The notes under the pieces: model-generated
Told to the model about the DNA's origin: nothing
Seen by the model: the letters and a program-made list of their open reading frames with translations, nothing else
Database searches by the model: none
Source: Chionis minor
Taxonomy: Eukaryota > Chordata > Aves > Charadriiformes > Chionididae
Reading direction: 5' to 3'
DNA: 64,000 nt
Assembly: GCA_013398295.1 (NCBI GenBank)
Contig: VZSF01011216.1
Location: forward strand, 1 to 64,000
Shown: positions 1-13,900 of the stretch, in pieces
Numbering within the stretch: the stretch's first letter is position 1
Layout: every line of letters begins with the position of its first letter
Translations under genes and position numbers: made by a program

Positions 1-1604
1 TTCAGAAAGCTGCCAAAAATGGCCTTAGCTTTAAAGCAATGGGATTGTAAAAAATGCTTTGAATTATTTTGAAGGACATGCAGAATATGTTCATTTTAGG
101 GATACATTTTCAGTCATTTTTACACAAATAGGAAGTTGTCAATAAAAATGTTTCTTCTTTTTTTATTATTATTTAAAAAAAAAGAAGAAAGCTAGGATTT
201 TCATATAACCAAGAAATTATGATTAAAGCTCAGCTATCTAATATAATGAGTTTCACTGTAAAATCAGAAACACCGCCAAGTGTTGTTTGACTTTCTCTTC
301 TTTTCCCCTTCATTGTGCTTATTTTTCTGTTTGCTACAGAAGGCTTTGATGGGGTCATTAATTTGCAGGGTGAAAAAATTTCTCTTGCTATGGAGACAGT
401 TAAAACAAATGTATTGCTGAAGTTTCCAAATCGTATGAAGCATAATTGTGACATCTGAAAGAGGATGTAAAAGACAGAATCTAAAAACGTCACTTTTCAT
501 GTTTTGAATAACTTTAGCTACTTTTGCACGGTGAATACTTGCAGTAAAACCAGTTTTAAATAACTTTCGAAACTGGATTTTTAGTTTTCATAGCTAAGAT
601 GGTAGTAAGTTCTGAAGATCATACTTGAAACATTTTATAGGATTTGGTGTTTGGCAAAACCTGTGAAATTCAAATCAGGTCAAGGTTATACTGGTACATT
701 AGTGCCTGGACTGAAGATATAGGCTTACTCTATTGATTTAATGTGCTAAATTCAGAAATTATGTTCTGGATTGAAATTTTGTTTTCAAACACACTTGATA
801 CTTCAGAGAATTTAAATCTGGGGATTTAGCCTGAACTCCTTTAACCATCTTAAAACACGGCTGAAAATATAGTTTTAGTAGGAGCATTACTAATAAATAA
901 AATTTTCAAGTTTAAAATCTTTTCCTTATGATGACATGATAGCAAATGCAGAGTTCCACTCTTTCCATGCTTCTAGTCCTTATTGCTGACAATCTTATTA
1001 CAGAAGAATGCTGTTGTTTCACTTAAAAGACATACTTTTTGCTTTGCCCTGTATCCAGGGCAAATGCTGAACTTTCAAGATCACGTTGAACAAAATAATG
1101 ATCAGCTGTTCCCAGAAGCATTGTTTGGTTCAAGGCTAAATGTCTTTTTGTTCAGCATCTACTTTCTTATTAAAGACAAACAGGAAAAAAATGCCTGTTT
1201 CATACGTGGTGCTTGGTATTTATTTCTCTCCATCATCTAATGTTACTTTCTTTTCAAAACTGTTGTGTGCCTAATGAAATCAAGGATAATGATAGTGCCA
1301 CATAGAAAAATTAACTTAGGTGACTATGATTCATTCTGTCCATGACCCAAATACATATCACAATCTGTTAAAACTGAAATGAGTTTAGAAAAATCCCTCC
1401 ATACAAGCATGAGATGTGAGCAGAAAGGTGAAAAAAATCTTAGAAAAGATATGAGCTTTGCTTAAACAAGAATAGTTACAGTCTTCTATTGTGTAGATAT
1501 GTCTCCTTCCTTTCCATTTAATACAGAACCCTGTTTTGAAATACACTTTAGGATGATTGTAACTTTACACACAGAAGCAATGAGTGTGACTTCAGCAGAC
1601 TTAC
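1..1604. other. non-coding stretch, likely intron
   Basis: AT-rich unique sequence with no convincing exon, RNA gene or recognisable transposon. It lies downstream, in minus-strand sense, of the candidate exon at 1605-1744, so it would be the start of the following intron if that exon is real. Short A and T runs such as 163-184 are the only low-complexity feature. Confidence 0.5.
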
Positions 1605-1744
1605 CTGCTTGATTTGCTCATTTGTAATGTCATCCTTCCCAATCATGCTTGTCTCTTCTGATATACTGCCTCTCATGAAAACTGTGAGCTCTGCAAATGT
1701 CTCTATAATGACTAGCTCACTGAAGCCCTGGTCCTTGATGGCAG
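1605..1744 (-). CDS. candidate internal exon, unidentified protein
   Basis: A 140-base open segment on the minus strand. It is preceded by an AG (1745-1746) and followed by a near-ideal donor, CAG|GTAAGTC (GT at 1603-1604). It starts with the last two bases of a codon, then reads 46 codons without a stop, and ends exactly at a codon border. The peptide starts AIKDQGFSEL, continues VIIETFAELTVFMRG and ends DDITNEQIKQ. It is a mix of hydrophobic beta-like runs and an acidic, polar tail, and the codon use looks ordinary for a vertebrate gene. I do not recognise the family. The first split codon joins in phase with the candidate exon at 10919-10972, giving Ala. The upstream pyrimidine tract is only moderate. 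It could still be a chance open frame. Confidence 0.5.
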
Positions 1745-4700
1745 CTACCATAATGCAAATAATAAATAATAGTAGTGTCTGTACATAGCTACAGCAAAGT
1801 CAGTGAAGCGATACGTGTTCCTGGATATACAGGGATTCTAATAGTATATATTGGATAGGGGTCAAATCTTTTCCTTGTGTCACATGGCACTGTGTCAAAG
1901 CAGGAACTGGAGCTCAACTTCTGCAATCAGATCTATATTTGAATCTTTACTGAGTTCAGTGAATCTCTGTGAGCATACTGATCCACTCTTCCATACTTAT
2001 TGACTAAAATACTTTTATCCTTTGTAGCCTGTGTACTTCAGTGATGTTACATGCACATTAACTAATCTCTTTTCTATTAATAAATGATTAAGTAACATTG
2101 GGAGACATCTTCTAAATAATATATTCTGAACTTTTAACAGTATATACTTCTATTCTTAATTCCATTTTATTTAAATGCCATAACCTGAAATTCCTGTGCC
2201 AGAATAAATATTGAAAAGGGATGAATAAAATTTCAAGCAATGCTTGTCAATGTTACTTAAAGGTTTGACCCTGCAAACTCTGAACACTTAACACCCTCAT
2301 TAGAATAATTGTAATGACATTTTCAAGATGCAGTGATTGAAAGATCTGTGGTCTTAACTGTTTTGAATATGCACTTAATTAGACTAAAAGTCTAAACTGT
2401 TAGCATTGACGTGCCTCAACAGTAGTCATGTTCCATGTATTTTCATTTAGTAGCACTGTGCCTTAATAAAAGACTTCATTTTGTACCCACACCTCAGCCA
2501 GACATCTTTAACGTGTATGTTTCTGTGGAAAGTTATGGTATTTAATAGAAACTGCCTTTGCTTTCAAGCTACCCTTGGTTTAAAGTCACAGAAAGAAGTA
2601 ATTAAATTTAATAGAAACTGCAACCACTAAACAAAGATATATGATATGTGTGTGCCTATGTGCTGCATTGTTAAAAGAAACACTAAAATAACACCAGGAT
2701 TAGAAAAGCAGTTCTTTAATTTCAAAGGTTTGATTGCCAGCAGTGAATTAGAAAAGGAAATGTTTTCAATACAAGACTTTTATATGCACTGGATCCCTAC
2801 ATCAGACACCCTAATTTACATTTTGGAATCACTTTCTGTTCTGATTACTTGCTCTTGCTGAGCAGTGAAAAAAATGTCGGATTAAAAAGTACAACAATAG
2901 AGCTATCTTGCCAAACCCCTTGCATTCAGACAACTGCGAGGCTTCCTCCCCTCACAGTAATTTGACTGAGAATATATACCCACTGTGTTGAGATTTATGC
3001 AGTGGGAATGGAGCACAGAATTATTCCAACAACTTGCCAAAATTTCGCGAGCAAAAGCCTTTCAAGTCTAAAGCAGTATTGCTGTTGCTTAAATGCCATT
3101 TGTAGGCAATCAGCAAACTGCTGCTAATGTATTAGGGTTCAGTACTTTCACTCTCGAGCAAGAGTGTTAACATATAAAACAACAGTAACTGGTCCTCTGG
3201 GAAATTCAGTAGTCCAATACAGCGGAGTAGTTATTTCTGGAAAGCTATTTTTATATATGGAACACTACTGGGCTGTGTAGGCTGCTGTAATATTTTGCTA
3301 TTAGGTGAACACATTGAAAGATTTTAATTGGCGTGTGATTTAAGCTGTCTTCCCAGGGGAAATGTGGTAACTCTATGTACTGACTCAGTTCATTGTACCT
3401 GTAGAACTGCTGTTAAAGGAAAACCAGAGGCTGGGATCTTTTGAAAGAGGATAATGTGACTAATTTTCCAACACACCTAAAAAGAGGAGCCCCTGAGTAC
3501 CCTTTAAACAGCGTGCTCTATTAACTTATTTATATATTTCACTTAAGGAATTTTTACAAATCTTGTATTTTCCACCATGTTGTATGCAATCAATGCCAGA
3601 ATTGCCTTGACTCAAAAACTGGCCCATTGTGAAACTAAGTTGTTCTTGCAGACCTCTGGATAGACCTATGTGGTAGCTGTGCTGAGGGATTCTTTTTCTT
3701 AACGTTGAAATGCATCTGCACTTGGGACAGAGGAAGAGGATCTACTCTTTCCATCCTGGTGCAGGGACTGAGCTAAAAGTGTGTGAAAGGAATATAGTTA
3801 ATTTATTACTTCTGTCCTAAAAGTGCTTGTGAAAGATGTGTACTGCAACTGATCAAAAACCTATTGGAAACCCTTAAATTAAGTCAAGCTTGGTTTGACA
3901 TTCAAGACTGGCACTTTGCGTGTTTTTTGGGCAAGACTTTTTTTCATGTTGAACACAAAGGACAGGCAAGACACTTATGATGCTTGATTCTTCAACTCAA
4001 ATGAATAGGTTCTGGGATTCAGGTAATTCTGACAGTTTCCAGGATGAAAAAAATATCCCACCTAGATAAAAGGCTTCTTTAGATCAAATAACTTTTCTCT
4101 GCAGTCATTACATCAGGTGAACTGTTATGATTCAGTAAAATGCTGAAGCTATTTTTCATGTATCATGCCAGGCAGCAGTGCTATTTGTCTCTATTAGGAC
4201 TTCCCGCACAGCCTAAGTAGGTTGGCCATTTACTCACTGTAGTGCTTATTGCACTCCGTTATGGTAGTTACCTCCCCCGTGCCTCCATTTTCTTCTTTTT
4301 CTTCACCCAAAATATAAATTTATCCCATAGTATGAAATGTGACTATAAATTGAGATCTGTGTTTTGGTTTTTTTTTGCTCGAGACCTAGGCAAGTGAAAA
4401 AATGCCACTCTCAAACTCAGCCACCTCTTCTTAGGTGATTCCTGATGCTTAGATATTTGTGGCTCTTTAAACTCCCTCCCTTTAAACTGTGGCTGCTTGT
4501 GCTGTGCCTCTTGTTATGGCACTCTTGCGGACCTGTATTACTTCATTGCTTCCCTGTGCTTACTCTGTCTGCTTCTCACCTTTCCTTAACCATGTTACAT
4601 TTACCTCACAAGTTTGTCAGGGCTTTCTGTAAGCGTTTACATCGTGGAAACTAGGCTGTGTGCATAAAGCTCCCACTTACTTCCAGAACAGGTAGAATAG

Positions 4701-7700
4701 GCACTTGCTATTCTAATGCAGGAATTTTAATCCTGTGATGGAGGTTACTCTGAGCATGTTAATTCTTAAAAGACTCAGAGGAAGCCAAGTTGGACGTTAT
4801 TGGCAAAATTTCTGGGCAAGAGCTCTCAGCTGGACAGAGAGAGTAGCTTCCAAAGCGGTGTTTAAATTATTACTAATAACAGCCAATGCTCAGTGGTGGA
4901 AACATGGATTTCTTTCTGTAACTTGTTACCACGGTCTATTCATTATCATGACAACCGATCAAGCTGGGATCTTAGAGCCAGTGGTCAAATCAAACTGTAA
5001 GCCTTCATCCTTGGCCAGAGTGCTAGAGGCGACAGGAAAACAGAGATGGCACAGAAACAGAAGAGCTGCTGGTGACAATCTGAGCTCATTTCCTTCATGT
5101 GCATGCCAAGGCTGTTATGTGCTGTTGTGTGGCTTGGAATAGAAAAAGAAAGGAAACTGTTTCCTGCTGCCTCATAGCTGTAAAGCATCCAGGGAACAGA
5201 TAAGTTCCTAGTAGTGCCCTCAGTTGGGATCTGGTCCCTTCGGGTATTACTGGTAGGCAGGGTCATCATAGTGACCTCTGTCCCTGCCCCTTGGCACTGC
5301 ATGCCTGTCTTTTTGTGCGTACAGGGCAGGCACTGGGGGTAAAAAAAGGAAACTTGGAAGGAGAATAGGACTGACAGTCGCTCCAAGAAGCCTCCATTTC
5401 AGTGTATTTTTTGTGTTGCTTAGGGGAATTACTGCATGAAAGATGTATCCATTGATTATCAGATAAAGAGCAGGCTCCATTTCATCTATTAGCTGCCTAA
5501 AGGGTAGAGTGTCTAGTCTACACTTTCTAGATTCCCTTGGGAAGAGATGGAGAGTCCTGATGGTCACTGTTGGAATCCCTAAGGGTTCTTGGTGGCCTGT
5601 CATGATAAGAGTCCCTGCTGGAGTTGCCCTGGGTGATTCATCCTGCATGTCTTAAGTATCTGTTCGCAATGGCAACAATCGTCTTGGAAAGTGCATGTGT
5701 CTTTCCAGCAACTAAAGAGCAGCATAAGTAACTAGCTAGGCTGGACAACCAACTTTAATGTGGAAAAATCTAAGTTAATCCCTACATTAACATCCTGCAA
5801 CAGAGGAGTTGTTAGTGCTATGGTAGCATATACCAGGAATGGCCACTGTGAAACGCTTCTAAGTGTATCTGGTTTTGATTTTTCCTGCTTTTATTTTTTT
5901 CCAAATTGGCCTTTTCAGCAAGGAGAGAGGTTAAGCCCAGGAGTACCACAGTTACATCTCTTGAAACCTACCCCTTGTCTACCTTTCCTCTGTGACCACT
6001 TGAGAAAGGTCAAGTCTACCAGTTTCTGTAACACTGGACAGAAACTTTAGAGATGAATTAAAATGAAAGAAATTAAAATCTGCCTGCCCCCATGTCTCTT
6101 GTCCTTATCACCTTTTCTTTTTTTTTGAGAAAAGTAGAGAGACCTTTGAGAGAAAATCCCTTCTGCTCAGGGATTGACTGTGTGTTTTAAGTGGGAAGGA
6201 AAAAGACCAAGGCTGCTACTGGGAGCAAACTTGATATGTTATGCTTTCTATAAATTGGGAGTTTCCACAGCCTTTCTTCCACCTCATTTGTCCTAAAATT
6301 TAGTGGAAATATTAAACATTAGGCCGTGAAATTTCTCAGATGAAACTGGGATGCTCTCTGAACAACATGTTACTAAAAATGTCAACTAGTTTAATGCATA
6401 TAGAACTCAACTTAAAGAGCTCTGGGCATGTATTAATGTTACGGTAATACTGGAGCAACACAAAGTATTCCTGTTCAGTGTCTTGGTGTTTACAAGGGTT
6501 CATGTTTAAAATGGAAGTTTTTGTAGTTAGGAAAAGTCTTTTTTCTGGGGTTTTCCAGAAGTTTGTTCTTGCAATAGAAATATGGCAAATACTTTTCTTC
6601 TATTATGTTTTCTATAACACCTGTTTTTTTCCAGTTTAATTACTGAATTTGAAACTATAAACATATAATTTCAAAAAAGCATAGAGATAAAAACACAATG
6701 CAACTTAAGTAATAAACTGAAAGTTTAAAATAATAGTAATAAAAATAATTTAAATGAGATCCCCTGTAAAGGCAAAGTTTTTGCATCTATATTTCACAGA
6801 ATGCAAACTCTTCCTTTCCTGACAAGGTATTATGACCAGACTTTTCATGAATGTCAAAAATAATTTTAATTTCAGCTCAGGTTCTTTTTATTTCTGCATG
6901 TATTAATATTCCTGGATTCAGTAGCTGGTCAATAGAAATTTCAGGCTCTGTCCTGTTCTGACAAGTTAGTGCCACCAATAATAAGGCTGCATCCAGCTTT
7001 TGTCAGTCAGAGCTAAGAGGTTTCTTCTCTGGTTGAATTGAAATCTCTTTGTTTATCTCTTATTAACTTCTATTAGTCTCATTATTAAGTCTTCAATATA
7101 ATATAAATATTTAAAGTTATACAAAAAAAAAATGCCCTAGGACCTGAATAAAGTTTTGGATCTGAGTTGTGCAGATGAGAATTATGCTAAGCTCAGAATC
7201 AGACTTACTGTCGTGGATCTCTGTACGGGAGGTAAAAAATTAAGCCATAAGCAGTAGATCCAAACCAATGGAGTACCTTTCCCTCTGGCCTCTCTGTTGT
7301 AGAGAGATCTTACAGCAAATTCTTCTGGCATATGGAGCTCATAAAAATTAGTTCTTCAGAGGCTGTGGGTCAGAGTACCCACTAAAATTCTAGGCACCTT
7401 AGGTCATATCTATGCACAAAGTGGTACCCTTTTATGTCTGAAACAAGTGAGTATTTTGAGTGGCTTGGTCCAATTCCTCTGTGGAGTCCAAGTTCAAATT
7501 AGGTCCGATTGTGTTGGTTTGGTTCAATTTGTGAACTTGCAAGTAAAATTTATAAACTGTATCTGAATCACTGCAGGAGTACCCACCAAGAAGCTTCCAT
7601 TCGGTTACATAAATTAGTTTTCAAACTAGTTTTAATGAAATAAATACCACTATTGTTTATAAGAAAAAAATTCACTTTTACCACATGCACCAGACCTCAG

Positions 7701-10700
7701 CAATTGTGTTGATTGGAAAAAATGACTGGACATCTGTTACTTGATGTATTTTTTAGTGTTATTTCTGATGGGTTTTGTCTTATGTTTTGAAGAAAAATTC
7801 CACTGAACTATCCTGAAAATGTTACATTTTACAGTTGCTCAGGTTCACACTAAACAATTTATCAGAGTGTTCCCAGCACACACTGGCTTTAAGTTTACCA
7901 AGTATGATATTAAGAACATAGAAAAAAACCTCAAGCCTTATTTAATTCTATAGATCATACAATATTGTAGGGGGAAAACTAAGTAAATACGGACTGCAGT
8001 TGCAATACATTTTAAAGAACTTTCCTACAAGGGATACATCTGGGCCAAGATTCACTCCTGTGGGCACAGGGAAATATGAGCTATTGTCTAATATTTATGC
8101 TACCATAGCATGCAGCTGGCTTGAGCCTGCTCAGGACATGGAAGGTCCCTTATGAGAAAACCTAGTACTTGCCAAGGAAAAAAAATAGAAAAAAAAAAAA
8201 GAAAAAAAAATCGGAAATATAAAAAGAAGTAGAAAATTATATATAAAATGTGGTATCTACTTATCAAAGTTTACTTTTTATTTCTTCATGATAAAAACAA
8301 TTACCTGGGGTTTTTTAGCTGCCTTTATTTTTGGCTGCATGTTGCTGCAGAGACCCCAGAGACCGGATTAGGAAGAGAGAGCAGTGACCTTGTAGGACAG
8401 CTCAGGCGGGCAGCGCTGGCCTTGACAGGTGTTCTGGGAGAAGGTACGCTGTGTTGAGCACCTGCTGACCTAACACAGGCAGATAACACTACAGGGTTGA
8501 ACAGGCTGATTCCAGAGCCTTGTGTCCAGGTTAGAAGACTGAAACTGGAAAATTTTTTAAGAGACATCTGGCATTTTGTTAACTTTTGTTTTATGAGAAG
8601 GTAGGAATTTTGCCGTGAGAAAAAAGAACATGATCAATGTCCCAGTGTTCATCTATGCTCAGAAATGACCTAAGAGTTACCATTACATCCCAATTTATTA
8701 ACCTCACCCCCCAGAATCCAGCCCACCTCTAACAGATTAAAGAGGTGGGATTTTTCTCTTACTGAAGCTCTTTTAGTCTGATCTTGTAAGATTGTATTTT
8801 TCAAGGAGTAACCAAGTTCTCTGTTAATGTGTCTTTCAGTCAATAGTTCTGAAGCCAAGAGTCTCTAAGGTATCCTTTTTTATAAAAATGAGCTGTAGAG
8901 TCTGTCTCTAAGAACTTAAGTTTTCTCTTTGGCCTTCAGCTGGATCTCTCAAGAGAGATGTGCATTTGCCTTGGTAGGGTGGAGTCAAAGTCAAGCAAAT
9001 TTCTTGCTTTCCAGAACTTTACAGTTATATTGCATATCCTTATCAGCACCTTTGCTATGCGATACTTCACATTTTGTTTGAAATAAGTTATAGGATTGCC
9101 TTCAAGGATTTACCGCTCCTGAATTTTCTCATAATTTTCTAGTTAGAGATATCAGTCTATGTGAAAGCCATGTTCTGTTTCCTTATAGAAATATGTATTT
9201 GAAATAGTAGCTTCCCCAGAATCTTCTAGAGCAAAGCAATAATGGTATTAAACAGACAAGAAGACACTTCTTCATTGTCTTATTTCTTCATGTGTTTTTT
9301 TTCCTATAATAATAGAAGACTTTTTAGGTCTGTAAAAAGTTTTCTTTAGTTGTAGATGCATGAAAAAAAGAAGGAATAACTGTGGTATAAAACTGGAGCA
9401 GATAATATGACAGGTGCTTTTAAAGAAGCAGAAGTTGCAAAATGGAAGGCAGATGTTTGGAAGAATGGCACAGGCCCCTCTGATTCATGAAGGGGTAAAT
9501 TTTTCATACTTCAAATAGGGCTAAACTGCATTCAGTGGATTGCCTGAGGTGTTGATGTTTTAGAAATACTGGCAATACACCACAGGTTTCCTCATTCCTA
9601 TGTCCATGACCTGAAAGAGTTCAGATACACCAAATAGGTAGATTGTCCTTGCTGCATGATGAATAGACAAATAAGTAAGACCTCCTTTAAAATCTGTGGA
9701 ATTTACGTCTTCCATGGATTTTTTTCACAGGTGAGCAATAATTTTTCAATATTTTAAAATAGGCTTTTGATCTAAGTCAATCAGATTAATCTATGAAAAT
9801 TTTTTTGGGATGTGAAGATATTTTCATCTTTCTTTGAAGAAAAAATTGTTTTGAAATGTAAATAAAGCTAGGACTGAGATTATGCCCTATTAATATCTAT
9901 CTAACCCTCAAAATCATCAGGTTTTATGTGCAGAATTTTGATAGGTTATCAAAAACAGAGAAATATTAGAATGACTAGAAATAAATTCTAAGAAGTCTAA
10001 ACATTTCCCAAGATCGTACCATACCCATCCATTTACACTTCATCTTGCTTCCCTGCATTAAGGAAAAGTGTAGTGAAAGATCAAATAATGGGGTCATTGG
10101 AAGTGAATTGCTTAGATATAAAATGAGATTTTTATAAATGCCTCACAGTTTGTTATTTTTTCTTTACCATCTATTTTTGAAAATGTTCTAGCACAAAATT
10201 TAGTATGAGAGAGTATTACTAGCTGAGTGGGCAGTAAGTGACTAAGCATGACATGGCAATGGAAAAAGGACAGATCTGTTGATTTTCACTCCAGAGTCTG
10301 TGAATCTTTGGGAATCTGAACTACCTTAAAATTCTGTGCAAAAACATTTAAAAAAGATGTGATGTTGTGGTCAGAAGGATTAAATCTGTTGTACAGAGAA
10401 CAGCACCTCTCCAGACAGGCCTGGAGATCTGGAAACTGAAAAAGACTGAGAAGCATCCTTAGCTCTACAATGGAAACCACCACATGTTGAGCTGTCTGAT
10501 GTTGTTTTGACCTCACTGTAGTTTTCTGAAAGAAACAGACCAGAAGCATTTATAAAAGTAACTAATATTACAATAGAGTTTAGCTTTGAAGGGGAGTTTA
10601 TCTTGTTAAGGAAAATAAGAGCCCACAGTGGTGAGGAAAGGGATTCTTTTTGCTATTTATTTCAGGTAGAAGAGACCTTAAGGGGCACAATTGAGTAGGT

Positions 10701-10918
10701 GGGGTTTTGGCATGTGCTCATTTGTCATTTCATGTGGGCTAGCTTTACTCTCTTAAATATTTATTACTTAATCCAAAAAAGTAATAATAGTAATGCTGTA
10801 ACATTTCTCTGGCTGTGTTCCCTCTGCAGGGTAATTACTTGTGATGAGTGCTTGAGGGCACACTGGTCCCAGCTTGAATCTCTTTGGCTGGAGGGAAAAT
10901 GATCAAGATGGTTCTTAC
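1745..10918. other. non-coding stretch, likely large intron
   Basis: About 9 kb of AT-rich unique DNA. I see no coding exon with both splice signals and a recognisable product, and no clear transposon. It includes a somewhat CpG-richer stretch at about 2880-3500 discussed in the findings, an A-rich tract at about 8178-8210, and a 16-base direct repeat (2540-2555 and 2606-2621). Open frames at 4735-5142 and 4985-5648 have no splice context and no family resemblance, so I treat them as random. Confidence 0.5.
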
Positions 10919-10972
10919 CTGTCTGAGTTCCAGTCCCAAAGCTATTGTGGAAATATTTCATTGTCAGAAATA
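10919..10972 (-). CDS. candidate 54-base exon, unidentified protein
   Basis: On the minus strand this is a 54-base open segment. The acceptor is ...TTCTATTACAG (AG at 10973-10974) and the donor is CAG|GTAAGAA (GT at 10917-10918). It holds two bases of a split codon, 17 full codons (FLTMKYFHNSFGTGTQT), and one base of the next codon. That last base, G, completes an Ala codon with the first two bases of the candidate exon at 1605-1744, so the two join in frame across a 9.2 kb intron. The segment is short, and a good acceptor and donor this close can occur by chance in 64 kb. The phase match has a prior chance of about one in three. No family is recognised. Confidence 0.33.
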
Positions 10973-13900
10973 CTGTAATAGAATTTCAAATCTCAAATCA
11001 TTTAATTACAAGATTAACAGCTTCCAAGCTAGCAAAAAATAACTGGAATGTCATTTCCAGTTGTTTGTACACCCATTCATTTATTCACTTAGCTAACTAA
11101 CTAGAGCCAGATACAGCACTTCCAATAAAGCTAAAAGTTGTAATTTTCTTTGTCTGTGGTTATAGTCCCTTTGAAAATGTACAGTGTAGGCTGGGAGTGA
11201 TTCAGCTAGCTCAAATACTTACATACAAAATGGTCTGTGGAAATACAAAGCCCATATATCAAAAAGGAGGGCACTACTTCATATCAAGTGTATTTTCCAA
11301 GAGGTCAAAGTGGGACACAGAGGAAGAAAATGAAGGAATTCTGAGCACCTCCAACATGTGCCTGGTGAGTCCCCTTTTGGTCTCCTGTCTCACAAGGTCT
11401 GCTGGAGCCCTTTCACGTTCATTGATGCTTCCTTTTGAGCCCTCAGGCATGACTACGATTACTGGGTGAAAATAAGAAATGGAAACTCTTTGTATGAGGT
11501 AGTATCCTCCAGAGCTGAAGATGGGAAGTACTACAAATAGTCTCTTTCATTTCTGTTCACCTGAATGATGAGTACACTGAATTCGCCATGCATTGCCTGG
11601 ACAGCACACTAGCTGTTTTTCACATTTCATATCTCTAGGCTGTCCAGCTATGTGGGGATAAATTAATATTCTGCTCCCACTGAAGGTAATAATAACGTTT
11701 TCACATATTTTTGGCACCATATGTAGATGTGGTCATGTTTCAGTGACTGAGTGCTTCAATGCCACTAATGATCTGGCTTATCCTTATTTTAGAGCAACCA
11801 GTCCACCATTACTCGGGTGTAAGCCCAGAATGACTTACACAAATGCACCTGTTAAAGAAAGTTCTTATTCTTCCCAGTTCTTCATTTGTTCCTCATGGCA
11901 GTTGGTATGCGAGATAATTGGGAACTTGCGTAGTAGGGGTAGAATCCCGTCTGTCTGAGCCATCTATAATTGCTTGCTGTCTGACAGTTTCAGAGAAGTA
12001 GCTCGCCTGAATTACAAGCTTTTCTTCCACCACTTAAAGCAGTGGTGGGAAAATAAACAATAAATGTGCTCTATATCATTATATTGAATAATAGGTTAAA
12101 AATGTCAACACTGAAAAATATCTTCAGAGATAGTTTTCACCCTGTTAAAATATTAACAGGGTTGCAATTATTTATCGTTGTGTGCTTTTAAAGTGCATAC
12201 CTCACCAGGGCATAGGAATACGTGAATTAGTTTTCAGTGGACACAGTTAATAGTATCCAAATATGCCAATGCAGGCTATAGTGGCACTGCTCTGAAGAGC
12301 AGCGACATCTTATAGCTGTAAAAGCACAACAGATAGGATCAGGTGGTTAAATACAATATTTTAAACACAAATCCTGGTCACATTCAGTCCTGAATTTGTA
12401 TTGCATCCATGATCATATCCAGGTATAGGCATTATGAAGGTTCTTGAATGTGCTGTGGAAAATGATTGCTCTTACCAGAGGTTGTTGGGGCAAGCAGGTC
12501 TAGCACTGTCAATCTGATTAGTCCTTAAGTCAATCATCTCACGCAGTCAGTGTTGAAGAAGTTGAGTCTTCTAAGGAGGTCTTGACATTGCATGCAACAA
12601 GGGTCACTGAGGTACGTGGGATGCCTGAGTTCAGGCTTTTCTTAGGACAGAGTGAACCTGACTGTGTTATTGGTGTTTCATATCTAATGGGGAAAATGGG
12701 GATGCAAGAAACTGAGTCAGGGAGCTTGCTACACTCCATTTCCTTTAGGATCTGTGCTTGACAAGGTGCTGAGGCTTTATATCTTCCATGGACACTAACC
12801 ACATGCAGCTCTTCTTCACACTACAATGCAAAACGTCTGCTGGGATCTTATACCGTAACAGGTGTGATACACTGTGCAACTAATCTTGGCAAACATCTCA
12901 GGGCTGAGTACTTGTTATTTTGCTGAGGTTGTAGGTAAGGTTTTGTGCTGTTCTGTGAGGGAGATTAATGTGTTGTGTGTAGTGTGTTTCATTATCAGCT
13001 GGAGGCAGAAGAAAATTCCTTCTGGAGACTCAGAAGTTGTTGTGTGGAAACATGCTCTGTGAAGAACAGGCTGTGACTAATGCATTAGCTTGACATTTTC
13101 CTGCTTTTTAGGGTTAGATATTTATGAGAAATAACATATTTTTGTTAAAAGCATAACTACTTCATTCCTGAGCAATTTCAAAACTAATGGATGTGTACTA
13201 TCAGGTTGGCTGGACTTTTATATTTCTTGTCATAGGGACAGTTTTATTCTTATTTAGTGATCCATTGTTACCATATTTGTTTTACCATTTTTGTTCCAAA
13301 GGCTTCTAGAAACCTTATAAGCAGACAAAGTCCATATCTTAAATAACATATAATGCTTGGACACAAGCTGAAGCAAGGAAGCCTAACACACACTAGAGGG
13401 TGATGGCGGAAGGAAACTGAAGGGTAATGACAATAAAAGCGAGCAGTCGTTTAAGCTGGTTGTTTGCACAACGTGGTGATCTTGAACCATCTGGAAGTTT
13501 GTTTTAATAAATAAATAACATCTACTTCTCTTCACTGCTGCACAACCTAGCCTGTAGTAATAGCCTGATTTCTCCAAGGCACTCACCAGAAATGAATTTA
13601 GAAGGAGGATGTGACAGAGCAATAGCCATATAGACTAATTCCTGGACAACATCCTTGATGACATTCAGATACAAAAGCAAATGTGCACAAGCTGAAACAG
13701 TTTCTGAAGGGACGTAGCCATGTGCTGATCAATGCAGTTTGATAAAATCTTTTAAAATGCAGTAACCTTCCTTGCCTACTGGACATGAGTGAAGAAACAT
13801 CCCATTGCTCTTAGCATAAGGAGCTGGTCTGTGATAAAGAGGCATCTAGTTTGTTATTTGTTCTGCTACTAAGATCTACAGACTCAGCTTTGAAGCTTGC

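Noticed and set aside
4735..5648. Overlapping open frames of 133-135 codons on both strands
   Set aside because: No splice signals, no recognisable domain and opposing frames both open, as expected by chance in a less AT-rich stretch.
7202..7260. Possible 12-base minus-strand microexon between a pyrimidine-rich CAG and GTAAGTC
   Set aside because: Too short to test by coding content; similar pairs occur elsewhere (for example near 11.2 and 48.5 kb).
11302..11364. Plus-strand 63-base open segment (RSKWDTEEENEGIL...) between TTTTCCAAG and GTGAGTCC
   Set aside because: Splice-like borders and an open frame, but no family resemblance and no phase-linked partner exon; borders of this quality are expected by chance in 64 kb.
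13420..13440. NDN-encoding words resembling a second cadherin linker
   Set aside because: Context reads LKGNDNKS without the DxNDNxP pattern or a splice site.
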